From positions 8,140,940-8,204,939 of the forward strand of contig JAKSZU010000016.1 of assembly GCA_026018925.1 (NCBI GenBank): 64,000 nucleotides of DNA, written 5' to 3'. Each line of letters starts with the position of its first letter. The stretch's first letter is position 1. A program made the position numbers and the translations under genes. This DNA comes from Tupaia tana. Lineage: Eukaryota; Chordata; Mammalia; Scandentia; Tupaiidae. Positions 11,051 to 22,514 of the stretch are shown here, piece after piece. The notes under the pieces are model-generated. The model was given only the letters and a program-made list of their open reading frames with translations, was not told the origin of the DNA and searched no databases.

Positions 11051-11789
11051 GTAAGATTTTCTAACTTTGGACTCCTGCTTTGGGAATATTGATAAACCAT
11101 TTCAGATTAATGTCCCCACAAATACCTCCCGTACTCCTTTCTCAATAGTTATTTTCCTGAGGATTAGAATAAAATTCACCTTTTGCTCATGGATTTTTCT
11201 CCTCAGTCATCGGCACCCATGGTGTACATTTTGATATTTCTGTGAATGTGCCTGCAGTAGCTGCTGCCTGGCCAGACACCACATGAATTGTAACGTGAAC
11301 TCAATTCCAGGGTGCAAAATGGTTTTGAAATACCCAAAATGTTTAGAATTAATGAAATATTTCATACATGCAGAACATGGTAAAGAATGATAAAAGGCAA
11401 GTTTTAGAATGGTGTGTATAGTAAACACATAGATGTAGTATGTATGAAGCACATCTATTATCATTATTGGATAGATGTTCATCCAAATACTGTATTGTCA
11501 ATAATCATGTCTAGATAGTGAGATTTGGAATGATTTTACTTTCTTCTTTGTATTTTTCTATGTATTTGGCATGTTTTTATTTTAAAGTAAAGATGTAGCA
11601 TGTTTTTAATAGTAATAAACATTTTTTAAAAGGATAAACTATATTCATGGAAAATTGCCTAAAACATATGCATTCCACTTGTATCTGTATAAGTCCATAT
11701 CCTATAAATAAGTATGAGGAGGTCTGCAAGGCCCTTAAAATTATACTCATGCTTTGAATTTCCTCATAATACTTAGCAAACAATATGAA
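11051..11789. other. unique AT-rich sequence
   Basis: No recognised repeat or exon. Confidence 0.35.
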
Positions 11790-12165
11790 CTCCTCTTGAG
11801 AACCTACATAACCTAGCTCTTGCCTACCATGTTAATGTCTCATTCTACTACTGTCCTGTTTCCTCCCACCACTTGCCACACACACCTGAAGTCCTTGAAC
11901 ATGACACATTCATTCTCTCCTGCCTCATGTGTGCCTCATACATTAAATGTCAGCCTAATAAATGATATCATCCCTGTCCACCCAACCTAAAGGAGGCTCT
12001 CCCCATTCTTCATTGCCTAGCCCTGTTTGGTTTCCTTCAGACTGCTAATTGCTACCTGGGGACCATCTCAGTTATGTATTCATTGGCTTGTTTGAGGTCT
12101 GTCCCCTCCATGTGAGCAGGATCCTTGGCTGTCATGGTAACTGTTAAATCCTCATTGTGTGTGGG
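11790..12165 (+). repeat. L2 3' end
   Basis: Words such as 'cctagctcttgcctaccat', 'cattctctcctgcctcatg' and 'ctgtcccctccatgtgagca' follow the order of the sense-strand L2 3' end. Old and diverged. Confidence 0.6.
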
Positions 12166-12649
12166 TTAGTTTGGCTCCTCAGAAAAGCAGACACCGAAAT
12201 GGGATTCACTGCAAAAGAGAACTGCTGAGGGAAACACCTGCGAAAAACAAAGGGTAGGGAACAGAAGGAGGAAGGGAAAATCTTTAGGCCACAATGCAAG
12301 TCTGAACCCTATAAAGGGAGAACAGGAAAAAGAATCAAATTAGGAGAACCTCAGGTAGCAATATCGTTCTAAGACAGTTTTGAAAAGGCCCGTAGGAAGT
12401 CTGCAAACTAAAGCTGCCCATTCAAGGACTCTGCATCCTTCAGAATGGGTCAGCACTGTTGACTACCACACTTGGTCACTGGCTGGGGGTGAGAGCAGCT
12501 CAGATGATCATGAGCTTGGTGCAAATATGGCAATTGGAGTATTTAGAGGGAGGTGACTGGGCTCCCTACAGTAGGACAGCTGAGCAGGAAATTCCGTGGC
12601 TTCCATAGTTTGGAACAGAGTGAAATATTTACATACATTTGTTTTTAGG
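12166..12649. other. unclassified, possibly an old repeat
   Basis: 'aaaagcagacaccgaaatgg' and 'agagaactgctgagggaaac' suggest an old interspersed repeat that I cannot name. No gene seen. Confidence 0.3.
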
Positions 12650-12847
12650 AGGGTCCAAGTGGTAATACAGTGGTAATGCAAGTAGATCCACATGGGGATG
12701 GCTTCACTTCTGTGTGCTTGCTCAGTACATCAGATGCTTGGGTGTATGCCTACAACCTGGCAGGATGAGACTGGGAATGGATCAAGGAGTAAAGAGCCTA
12801 CTCGGGGCTTTCTCTCTCCTGGAAGAAATAAATAAACTTTTAAAAAA
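12650..12847 (+). mobile_element. SINE-B copy
   Basis: tRNA-like head with 'tggtaatgcaagtagatcc', central body, then 'ggaagaaataaataaacttt', the SINE-B tail type. Box B is badly decayed. Confidence 0.7.
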
Positions 12848-13786
12848 TGAATAAATGGGAAGCTTTCCAAAGTATTCCACAACTCAAAGGTTAAGAACTC
12901 CTCTAAAAATTTCCCCAGGGTAAGTCATGCACTCAGGCCTCATGCTTTTTACTTCCATAAAATTTCTTTTACTGCATGAGGTGATAATACTTTGACTTCA
13001 GCCTCTCTTGACTGCTGATAACATGAACTATCTCAATAAAATCCATTGCCATTTTTACTTGAAAATGCTATTGAGACACCTGACACTACATTGTGTAGCT
13101 CTACCTTCACGAAGACCTGTGGAGAAAAATTTCCCTCTAGCTTCAGGACCAGAAAGAGTTCTCTTTTCCCAAGTTCATGATGTGCTTATTTTTACTTTGT
13201 CTTCTCATATTACATATATTTTAATAGGCCACCATATATGCTTTCATTATGATGGAGTAGAAATAAATTGGTGGTGTTCTGCTGTTTAATGCCCCTCCTG
13301 GTATTATGAAGCTGTGATTTAGCCCAACCTGCAGCCTCATGTCCCACCCACCACTCCTCTCCACCCTGCCCCATTGCATTCTTAATCTTTCAGTAGGCTC
13401 CTTACAATATTTTGTTATCAAGATTTGCTGAGAGGGTCTTGCCAACTCAGAAGCAGAGCAGTTTTGCTAGCTTAGCCACATCAAAAGTTAAAATCATTCT
13501 GTCAATTACCAAGCACGATGCTCACCTGAACTCTCTCCCTATTCTATCTTCAATACTCTCTACTATTCATTACAGAAAACTTCCATTTTCCACTTTATTC
13601 ATTTCTGAATTGCTTATCATTTTTATGAGTACAGATTCTTTACCAATGTGTGTGGGAGACAAGAATGAATAAAGATATATTAAAGTCTACACCTGGGTTA
13701 ATTTCTAAGATGTCTTTGTCTTATTTCTCCAACCATAATTATAAGGAAATTTTAAAATATTAACAACGATATATTTTAAATGTATA
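12848..13786. other. unique sequence
   Basis: No recognised repeat or gene in this 0.9 kb. Confidence 0.35.
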
Positions 13787-13916
13787 TGAGGGGACTTCAA
13801 AGAATTTGGGGATAAATGGAATTAAAGTATGAGTTTATGTCGGTGCAAAAAAATTGAAACCCAGGCCTAGTTTTTCATAATACGTATTTTTCCATGAATA
13901 TTTTAAAGACCCCTAG
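13787..13916. mobile_element. 130-bp deletion derivative of the mariner family at 4997-6863
   Basis: The left about 39 bp match the left end of the large mariner (shared 'ggaattaa' at the inner edge). The right about 91 bp match its right end ('agtatgagttta', 'cctagtttttcataata', 'ttttaaagacc'). It is flanked by TA at 13785-13786 and 13917-13918. The coding region is absent, so it is a MITE-like internally deleted copy. Confidence 0.85.
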
Positions 13917-14018
13917 TACAACAGAGAGTACCAAACAGAAATTTATTTTAGTCTAGAACTGAGACTATATGATTATATTATGTACAAAATGTTCCTCCAC
14001 TCTGATGGCCCATATATA

Positions 14019-14088
14019 TAGGGTCATCAGAAAAATCATGACACAATTTTGCATAGAAAAATACATTATGACTTTTCTTATGACCCAA
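14019..14088. mobile_element. 70-bp mariner-type miniature (second family)
   Basis: Nearly a complete imperfect palindrome: 'gggtcatcagaaaaatcatg' on the left, and 'atgacttttcttatgaccca' on the right as its inverse. TA flanks it at 14017-14018 and 14089-14090. It shares its ends with the elements at 19488-19556 and near 42123. Confidence 0.85.
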
Positions 14089-14090
14089 TA

Positions 14091-15086
14091 TTTAATCAAT
14101 AAGGATAACAAGTCAAAAAGAATGCCAAAAAAGCAAGAGTGTTCATACTGAAAATAAAATGTTTTATTACTCAACTGCTAAATCTGTGTATTACAATTGA
14201 TAGAAAGCAAATGCAACCTTGAGGAAGAATTCAGAGACACTGATCCGAAGGCCATTCAAGATTCATGTGAAATCAAGAGAATGAGCAGACATCTTATTTA
14301 GAATGATTGATGGTGCCGGCTGTGATGAGCAAGTGTGAGAAACATATGCTGCCTGGTTTTATGTTGTGGCTGCCAGATGGGGCCTCACCCTATCCCACCC
14401 CCACACCATCCCCTCCTCGCCCCCATGCCAATCCCTGCCTTATCCCAAACTTTCTCCAGTCCCTGTAATTCCTTCTCTACCAGGAGTGGGGGTGAGGAAT
14501 AGTGAGGTGCGAGGCTCAGGTACAGATATTTATTTTGAATATTATTGGCTAACATAACAAGCTTAAATTAGAACAATGTGTTTTCTTGGACCAATGTGGA
14601 GAGCATCTAAATATCACCTACCTGACTCTCCTACTAGAAGCTCATTGCCAAGACAAATCCTGGAACATAGTAGTTACACAATTAGTTTTTCTTATGCAAA
14701 TGAATAAATACATGATCAACTCACGTAACAACCCAGTAAAAAGAAAATGAAGGGACCATGTCATAACCCAGTCTCTGCGAGCCCAGACTTTTCCCCAGTG
14801 TCCAAGACATCTATGTGATAGGCTGTTGCTGGGCTTTCTGGAGCGTCAGATCAACCTTAACATTTTGTTATTTCTGAGCTATCTCCTCTCCCTCTCGGGG
14901 AGCTCTGGTATCACATTCTCACTCTTGTCTTCTGGTACTGCTCCTCTTTCCCAGAATCACCCCCAGTGGAATTGTGACCACATTGCCATCACTTCTCCGT
15001 AATCACTCAGATTACAGAATTGTTCATCTGATTTTATGGGCCAGAGCCTCTTTAGGCTATATACTCTTACTTGGAATAAAATAGTC

Positions 15087-15090
<4 letters not shown>
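14091..15090. other. unique sequence
   Basis: No gene or repeat that I can name. A C-rich stretch lies at 14380-14470. Confidence 0.35.

Positions 15091-15091
<1 letters not shown>

Positions 15092-15137
<46 letters not shown>
15092..15137. repeat. (TA)n microsatellite
   Basis: About 23 TA units, nearly perfect. Confidence 0.95.
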
Positions 15138-15139
<2 letters not shown>

Positions 15140-15140
<1 letters not shown>

Positions 15141-15400
15141 TAAATGTATATTTTTACTTTGAAAAGTAATATAACCTCATTATCCCTCACCCCCCCCCAA
15201 AAAAAAAAGAATAAAAAAAAATCACTCACAAGCCTATCACTGTGTCTGATACAACCACTATTAGGATTTTTGTCAATTTCTTTCCAATGCTTTTTCCTAC
15301 ACATCCATTTACATAGTTTCATATGGTTGTATTCAGCCTACATACACCTTTAATCCTCCTTCTCCCTTTTTTTTTAACTACTCAGGAAAATATAAGCAAT
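15140..15400 (-). repeat. possible old L1 3' UTR fragment
   Basis: 'atataacctcattatccctc' and 'tttccaatgctttttcctac' resemble antisense L1M 3' UTR wording. Tentative. A C/A-rich run (15190-15230) interrupts it. Confidence 0.3.
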
Positions 15401-15938
15401 ACTCACTATTTAACAGAGATAATTTAATGTAAGGATTGGTTAGACAGTTATTGGAGAACAAAAATGCACAAAGGAGACCCTTAAATAAAACGGGTATCTT
15501 AATGTAGGAGTAGATACCACTGACTGGAGGAACAAAGGGAAGAAGTTGGGGTGATGAGAACCTAAAATCTGGGGTTGGGGCATTGTTGCTGCAGACCCGA
15601 GACCCAGCTCTCTGGGAAGGGGACTTTGCCAGGGCTGTGGTTGCTACTTACGAGGGGAGGGATGAGAGGCTGGTGCTGGGTGTGGGTAAAACCTGGAGAC
15701 AAACCAACTCCTGGTGAAACCAACTGGGCTGTCCAGAGTGAGGTCCACTGTGAGGTCACACTGACAAGGTAAGAGGCACATAGACAGAGATATGTCTCTC
15801 CTCCCAACTCCTGCCTTCAGTCTCCTTCCAATACCCCTGATTAGTGGAATCTAACCGCAAAGCAGAGAATCAGTGTGTAATGTTACAGCTCTGGGACCAC
15901 ACAGCAAAGCGGGTTCTAATGATGATAGCTTAATAACT
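15401..15938. other. unclassified, probably an old repeat
   Basis: 'aacagagataatttaatgta' followed by 'ggattggttagacagttatt' looks like the start of an old interspersed repeat whose name I cannot give. No coding evidence. Confidence 0.3.
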
Positions 15939-15947
15939 AACCAGAAT

Positions 15948-15968
15948 CTTTTTTCCTTTTTCTTTTTC

Positions 15969-16028
<60 letters not shown>

Positions 16029-16247
16029 AGAGGGAGAAATTTTTGCTATAGGGCACATGCACTCGCCAAAGACACAGAAAGCGAGAAATCACCGCCCAGG
16101 GGGAAGGCCATGCCATCATACCTTCTCCTCCATTCTCCTCTGAGGATTTTGGGCATATATGCACACACACGTGGGTCCAGAACTTGAACCACATTTTACT
16201 ACGTGGGAGTCGGGCGACGTAACCATTACGCCATGTGTTGGTCTCCC
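15948..16247 (-). mobile_element. SINE-A copy whose tail became a TA microsatellite
   Basis: Minus-oriented body from 'tttttgctatagggcaca' to 'tgttggtctcc'. A 9-bp duplication, 'aaccagaat', lies at 15939-15947 and 16248-16256. It places the (TA)n tract at 15972-16014 and the T-run inside the inserted unit, so the microsatellite grew from the poly-A tail. Confidence 0.88.
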
Positions 16248-16399
16248 AACCAGAATGTTATGTTTTGTTTTGTGCGTTATGACACAGCTTGCACTTGTAA
16301 TGGCTGAACTACATTTGGTACAGTGGTTGTGCCTCACTTGGTCATTTCATCAGCCTTAGATGATTCAGGCTATGGTTAAGATTTTGCTTTTCAAAATAA

Positions 16400-16636
16400 A
16401 AATGCAGTGGAAACTGTTGTGCATTTATTTCCTATTCCTTTGGGGTATATTCTCAAAAGACGAATCTCTATGTCAAAGGATGTGAGAAGTGTTATGGCTT
16501 TTACTTTGGATTGCCAAATTCGCCCTTCACACCAGTTGTTTCTGTTTGTGCAGTTAAGGGCAGTGAGAACTGACCGGAATGTAGGAAGGTTGAAACCTGC
16601 CATAGCCACGGAAAACAATGTGCCTTTGTACAATGT
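16400..16636 (-). repeat. L1 3' fragment, antisense
   Basis: 'cctttggggtatattctcaa' and 'ggattgccaaattcgccctt' follow antisense L1 ORF2-end wording. Diverged and short. Confidence 0.55.
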
Positions 16637-16640
16637 AAGA

Positions 16641-16668
16641 CCTCTCTCTCTCTCTCTCTCTCTCTCTA
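16641..16668. repeat. (CT)n microsatellite
   Basis: Fourteen CT units, perfect. Confidence 0.95.
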
Positions 16669-16777
16669 GCAAATGCACATGCCTTCTGGCAGGTTATGTT
16701 TTTAAATGGCCATGTGATATTTAATTGTTTAAGACATTAGTGACCTAGAAAGTACAGACATCTATAAGGAATTCAAT

Positions 16778-16972
16778 GGGCCACGTGGTAATGCAACTGG
16801 ACACACATAGGGAAGGTTCTGGGTTCGTGTCCCGGGACCTCTCTGAGTACCCAAAGTGGACATGCAGGCATGCTTGTGATCAGGGCCAGCTGAGATCAGG
16901 TGTAGATCACAGCGTGAAGACCCTGTCAAGGGTTTCGCTCTCTCTCATGGAATAAATAAATAGGTTTTAAAA
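16778..16972 (+). mobile_element. SINE-B copy, best preserved
   Basis: tRNA-like head with box A 'tggtaatgcaactgg' and box B 'gggttcgtgtcc', a central part with 'gatcagggccagctgagatc', and a tail 'catggaataaataaatagg'. This head and tail layout defines SINE-B in this window. Confidence 0.8.
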
Positions 16973-17165
16973 ATTTATGTGTATGTATGCATATATACAT
17001 ACATGGGATTTCCTAGTGTCTTTGGATAGTAAGCTTTAAAAATTATGTCCTTGGTGATAGTCCAGGAGAGGGTGGAAGCCATAACATGAAAAATGTGCAT
17101 GTGTATGTATGTATGTGTGTGTGTGGCTATGTGCATGCCAGTTATTTTAACATAGAACAAATTTT

Positions 17166-17427
17166 TTTTTTGAGAGATTTTCATTATAGGGCGCATGCGC
17201 TCGCCAGACAGACAGAGAGAGACATAGAAACAGAAAGAGAGAAATCACCCCCCCCCCCCGGGGGGATGGTCACACCGCAATCCCTTCTCCTCCATTCTCC
17301 TCTTGGGATCTTGGGCACACACGCACATGCGCCCGGCGTGAGTTTTAAGCCACCGGGTCCGGGACGCGAACCGCGGTTGACTACGTGGGAGTCCAGCGAC
17401 ATAGCCATTACGCTAACTGCTGGTACC
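17166..17427 (-). mobile_element. SINE-A copy, subfamily b
   Basis: Minus-oriented. It carries the subfamily b marks 'gacgcgaaccgcgg' at box B and 'gttttaagccaccggg'. An 8-bp duplication, 'caaatttt', lies at 17158-17165 and 17428-17435. The palindrome has become C12-G6 at 17248-17265. Confidence 0.92.
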
Positions 17428-17442
17428 CAAATTTTATTTTTT

Positions 17443-17669
17443 AAGACCAGCCCCATAGCCTAGTAATTAGGGAACCAGATCCCACATGTCAACTGCAATT
17501 GGAATCCTGACCCTGTTGGCTTGAAAAACATGCCAGGCATACATACACATGCGTGCTCCAAATCCTGGCAGGATAGAGAAATGGAAGAGAAGGGACTGAG
17601 GCTGACCATGCCCCAGGGGAAGGTGCTTTCTCCCTCTCTCTTTCTGGTCAGCACCAGCACCCTTTGTCA
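17443..17669 (+). mobile_element. SINE-A-related copy (old)
   Basis: Head 'gaccagccccatagcctagt' and box-B-like 'aattggaatcc', then 'ggcttgaaaaacatgccagg' and the body to 'cagcaccctttg'. Diverged. It stands head to head with the copy at 17166-17427. Confidence 0.75.
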
Positions 17670-19340
17670 ATTTTTTTTTTATTCTTTGTAATAAATAGCG
17701 TATATTAACTGTATAATGAAAAACTATCTGCTTCTGTACCTTTGTAATGTTTTTGTGTGATTAAGGTCACAGATCAGTAAAAAATTTCTTTGGGTCTCCT
17801 TATTTAAATTCAAAGATGTCCTTAAATATACTGTTTATCTATACACATAATACCCACGTGTGCACAAATGGATTTGTATTCACAGACCTTTCCTTGGAGG
17901 GCTAGATTCTGCTAATAGATGGCCATTTCCACTTCCTTTAATTAGCTTTCATAAGACAGATTTCATGTAGCGGTTTGTTCTATTAAACCCAAGTCATCTC
18001 CCCTCAGCTCCTAAATTTATGATCTCTCATTTCAGCACACCTCATATTTATCAAAGCCATGAAATGAAATGATGGCATGCAGCTCCCGGTGAGTGCGATT
18101 GTCGAAAAGGTATTTTCTTTGTGTTGTCCTTTGGCCCTGTGAGGTTCAGACTTTGTCGACTGCTTTTCTCTCTGAGTGGGAGGGAAGAGGAAATATGGTG
18201 AGCGGCCTTGCTCTGCAGCCTCCAGGTGGCCCACAGACCCTCCTCAGTGTGAGCAGAGTGATGGGGTGTGGGGACCAACCAACACCATTTTATGGTCATT
18301 CCTGGTTGACAAGTTAGTCAACAGCAGAGCCGGGAGGGGAAGGAGAGGAGGCATGGCTGTGGCCAGCTTTGGGTTTCAGGGATGGCGACCTTGCTCCTTC
18401 AAGATAAACAAACAGAAAGAAAAACATTTGGAGCCAATTTTGAGGGACAATCACAGCTCTGCAAATAATGTGGTTGACAGGAAAGAAGGGTAGTGGGGAA
18501 ATAGAATTCGTTCACAGGCCAGTTCCTGGCAAGTCCTGGAAAATACAGCAAATGCAGCAGAAGAGAGGGCCTGGGAGAAGGCAAAAGGGTGGGAGCAGAG
18601 GGCAGAGAGGTTAGGAGAGAACCCGGAGCTGTAGCCCTGCTGGCAAAGAGGATGCATTCTGGTAACACACTTTGACACAAACATTGTTATCAGAAGTATA
18701 AATAATATCAGGAACAGAGAGGATTGTGGTATGAAAACAAATTCAAAACGGCTAAGGAAAATCAAATCGAGGGAGTCAATGTCCATCCGGTGTTGAGAGA
18801 GTAAGTACAATCTCAGCATTTGCTCTAGTTGTTATCTGGAGTGTCACTTGTGCCCGATTAGGAAAAGGGATAGAGAAAGGGGAAAGGTTACCACGGGAGG
18901 ATGGAGGGGAAGGGGAAGGACGAGCTCCAAGCCACGTGTGTGAGGTCACAGGGGGTTCCAGGCTACAGGACAAGTTGATAAGAAAGCGGACTGAATACGT
19001 GCAGTTCTGAAAATAGGTTTGGCGGATCCAAGGACTTCAGGCTGGCCCTCCTCCCGGGCCTCTCCAGAGGAGGTGCAGAGCCGACATACCTTTTCAGATC
19101 ACCCACTCCCATTTCACGAAAAGAACGCCTGGCCTTAAACAGCACACTGCCCGCTCTGTCACCCAGTCCTCTCCTCCTGCTGCCTCTTGTCCTTTTCATT
19201 TGGGACCCTAACTTTTGTTCCACAGTAGAAGGTAAGATATCTCAAAATGAAAATCTCGAGAGTAGATAACATTTGCCTAAAACTTACATTCACTGGCTAT
19301 GATTGCTTATCAATAGCTCTAATTCATTCCTATTAGAATC
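17670..19340. other. unique sequence, no SINE
   Basis: About 1.7 kb with no nameable repeat. The part at 18080-19230 is more GC-rich and purine/pyrimidine-biased, but I see no convincing exon. Confidence 0.4.
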
Positions 19341-19342
19341 TG

Positions 19343-19640
19343 AGCAGAGCAGATAAAAGCCCGGGCACTGGTGTCAAACAGACTTGGACTGAGTGCCCAG
19401 GTCCACGAGATGCCAGCTTATTGACTTTGTGCAAATTACTTAATCTTTATAAATCTTGGTTTCTTCATCCGCAAAAGGAGGACAATATTGGGTTGTCAGA
19501 AAAGTCATGACACATTTTTACATAGAAAAACTCTTCGTGACTTTTCCAACAATCAGTACTATACGAATCCCCACCCTTGGAACTGTTGGAAGGATTAACT
19601 CATCTGTTGATAAAATCTGAAAAGAGTTAGCACATACTAA
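19343..19640 (+). repeat. MIR, split by a mariner miniature
   Basis: Sense MIR wording: 'cttggactgagtgcccaggt', 'gactttgtgcaaattactta', 'ggtttcttcatccgcaaaa', then after the insertion 'ggaaggattaactcatctg' and 'gagttagcacata'. Confidence 0.85.
19488..19556. mobile_element. 69-bp mariner-type miniature inside MIR
   Basis: 'ttgggttgtcagaaaagtca' on the left is mirrored by 'tgacttttccaacaatcag' on the right, with TA at 19486-19487 and 19557-19558. The MIR reads through if the unit and one TA are removed. Confidence 0.9.
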
Positions 19641-19895
19641 GTCTCAATCCATGGGCATAGCCACTGCTGTCACTATTCCTGGGGCAAGCAGGTTAGCAGA
19701 CAGGATGATGCTAACCATGAGGAGGGGAAAGGATAAGAACACAGTGGAGACCCTGGTCTGACCTGAAGTCAGCTGTGAAATGTCAGCTTTGCACAGCTGA
19801 GCCCTTGGGATATGCCATAAACTTTGCATTCAGCTATATAATGCTCTCCAATGCCTTTCATGGACCTTTTGAGCTTAACTCCACTTTATTATTTT

Positions 19896-20074
19896 TATTT
19901 TTTAATTATTTATTTATTAATTCATTTATTTTTTAATTTGACCAGAGAGAGACAGAGGGTGAGAGTGAGAGAGAGAGGAAGTGAGAAAGCAAGCTACCAG
20001 ATTCAGGACTTGAACCCTGGTCAGCCATGTGGGAGTGTCCAGCGCCTTAGCCACCACGCCACCTGCTGGTCCCA
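19896..20074 (-). mobile_element. short SINE-A variant with TTTA tail
   Basis: The plus strand starts with a TTTA/TTAT tail, then 'gaccagagagagacagaggg', and passes directly to the tRNA-like head ('gacttgaaccctggtcagcc' ... 'cacctgctggtccc'). The central body with the C/G palindrome is missing, as at 10024-10199. Confidence 0.85.
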
Positions 20075-21018
20075 GAGCTGAAGTCCACTTTAAAGGATCT
20101 TTGTTCCCAAGTATCCTTAATCAAGGTATCAAGGCCTAGAAAAGAGAAGGTGTTGGAGTTTAAATTCTGGGACCACTCATTTCAATCCTAGATTTAAATC
20201 TAGGGGAAGCTTCTGAAAAAAGGGGATGCTCCACTACTTCAGGTAACTAAATGGAATCCATACTGCACATTGGTGGAAGCAAGGTCCTTTGCAAATCTTG
20301 AAGCTAGAAGGGCGATTCCTATACCCCATCCTCGGCACCTCTTCAAGGTCCTGGGCATCCTCGTTGTGCTCCCAGCCTGCATCCTGAAGTGTCTGCCTTA
20401 ACCTATCTTGCTGGCCACTTCCCTTTCCCACCTGTTTCTGATTGTCAGGGGCCATGGTCCTAGACCTGTTTCCTGCCCTTCTGACCTGGGAACTGGTGCT
20501 GTTTCCACTGAGCTGACCTCTGGCTTCCTTCCTTAGCTCTGCTTTTCACTTCCCCCTTGATCACTTTGCTCTGAACCAGGGTCCAGCCTCTTCCTGGTAC
20601 CAGTTCTGCCAGAGTACCCTTTAAGTTCACCCTGCCTCCAGGAATGGACTCCAGACTCACATTGTCTTTTACTCTGCAATAAATGAATTTTTGAACTGCT
20701 TTGAAAACTGTCTGACACAGAGACTTTAGAATATTGTCAGCATTAGAACATAAGCACAGATCATGGCGCTAGAAAGGCCAGATGGGCACACGGTGAAAAC
20801 TGGACATCACCCATATGCGATTAGAAACCAGTCACACAAAATAGAGCTTGCATGTACAGATCTTAATCCAGTATTCAGAAAGGCGTTGCAGTTGGTCGAT
20901 TGGACGAGGGTAGCATAAAGATGATTTTAATGACTTTGCATCAAGCTATGTGGTGTTCTAGCCATCCCTTATAACGACTTTCCAGGTATCCTATCCACAG
21001 ACCAGAACATACAATGTT
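20075..21018. other. unique sequence
   Basis: No gene or named repeat. Average GC. Confidence 0.35.
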
Positions 21019-21175
21019 TCCTGAACACTGTCCTCTTTCACAACGAGGAAAGTGAAGTGGAGAAGTTAAATACTTGCCCAAGGTCACAGCTTGTAAATGC
21101 TGGAGGTGGAATTTGAACATAAGTAATCTAGCTCTGAATTCCATGCTTTCAACACCTACATTATGCTGCTCAAAA
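21019..21175 (-). repeat. MIR, antisense
   Basis: 'cttgcccaaggtcacagctt' and 'ggaggtggaatttgaacata' are the antisense MIR core. The 3' part runs to 'attatgctgct'. Confidence 0.85.
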
Positions 21176-21849
21176 GAAGAATTTCATTCAAATATCTTGC
21201 AATTGTAATTATTTTTATTTATTTGCTTGCTTTACAGAATTCTTCAAGCTGGGGGTGAGTTTACTGGCCAATTGGTGTTGCCTTATTCCATGTAGTTACT
21301 GACTGTTTTCAAATGCCAAAAGAATGAAATGTTAAGGAATCAAAAATGCAAGGAAATGTGCTTTTTAAATCATTTAGTCTAGGCTTAGTACCTATGACCC
21401 AAGAGTATAATTATATTAAATGTCCAATAATGTCTGTCCTCTTCTCTAAGGTTCTAACTAGATGAAGAAAACTTGTAATTCTCTATCCCTGGCTTACCAG
21501 ATTCCCAGTCACTGAATTTTTTAAACTTTAGAGGTTACTACCAACAGAACACCTCTGAGAACCTGAGGTGGTGTTTAGTTTTTGTTTCGTTTATAGCAAC
21601 TTCGAGAAGCGGCCTTGAGTTTTGACTCAATCTTCCCTGCCCCCATGATCATTAGAGCGAGACGTATGAGATATCCCACAGCTTCCATGTTGTCTTTTGG
21701 ACTGTTCACCGAGTCAGGAAAGTGGACACACATGCTTGCTAGATTTCCAAGGGTACTAGCTCTGAAAATAATTCAAGAACGTTGTATTTCTTGAAATTGT
21801 CATCAAATCTGGCTTTGTTATTGGTTAAAATATATTACATGTATTTTCG
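21176..21849. other. unique AT-rich sequence
   Basis: No recognised feature. Confidence 0.35.
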
Positions 21850-22062
21850 TTAAACTTATTTATTTCTCCGATAAGCATGTACGATGAAGAGACAGCACCC
21901 CCAGCAGGGTCTCAGTGCGTGGCCCACTCCCCAGCCTCCAGCCAGACCTGGACCACAGGCACATGCACACCCAGCATATTCAGGAAGGTCACTAGACTTG
22001 AATTAGGAACTTCCTCATGTGGGATTGCCTTGCACAGTGTGTGTCACCTTTTACCACGATGC
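21850..22062 (-). mobile_element. SINE-B copy, antisense
   Basis: Starts with the reversed tail 'acttatttatttctcc', followed by 'cccccagcagggtctcagtg' and 'agacttgaattaggaacttc' (decayed box B). Confidence 0.7.
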
Positions 22063-22071
22063 CTTATCTAT

Positions 22072-22083
22072 CCCCCCCCCCCC
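22072..22083. repeat. C12 run
   Basis: Homopolymer of 12 C just outside the tRNA-like head of the SINE-B copy. Confidence 0.95.
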
Positions 22084-22261
22084 ATATTTTGTACTTTATT
22101 AGTACAATTATTTAGAAGAAAATAGTTTTGGTAACCCACTCTATATCAAGTGTTATACAGACAGAGGCTGTCATGGATGTCATCTTGATGAACCCGCTCA
22201 ATAACTATTAAGAGGTCACATAGGTTAGGAGCATTCAACTAAATACTGAAAATGCTGAATT

Positions 22262-22502
22262 TTTTTTAAGTTTATTTATTTCTTCCATGAGGGAGACACA
22301 AGGAGAGAAAGATGTAGAGACAGAGAGATAATACTTCTAAGAGAATGTTGCTACTGCTCTCCACCCTCAGTATCAACCAGCCCCACATGATAGGCACGTG
22401 TGTAGCTATCAAACTGAGGGAGATCTTCACATGCAAGCCTGGCACCTTGGCACATGGGTCAGCCTCCTAGAATGTTGAGTGTTACTGTTGTACCACCAGA
22501 CT
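22262..22502 (-). mobile_element. SINE-B copy with clear target duplication
   Basis: Reversed tail 'aagtttatttatttcttcc' followed by a purine-rich part, then the head ending 'gttgtaccaccagacta'. A 12-bp perfect duplication, 'aaatgctgaatt', lies at 22250-22261 and 22503-22514. Confidence 0.88.
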
Positions 22503-22514
22503 AAATGCTGAATT

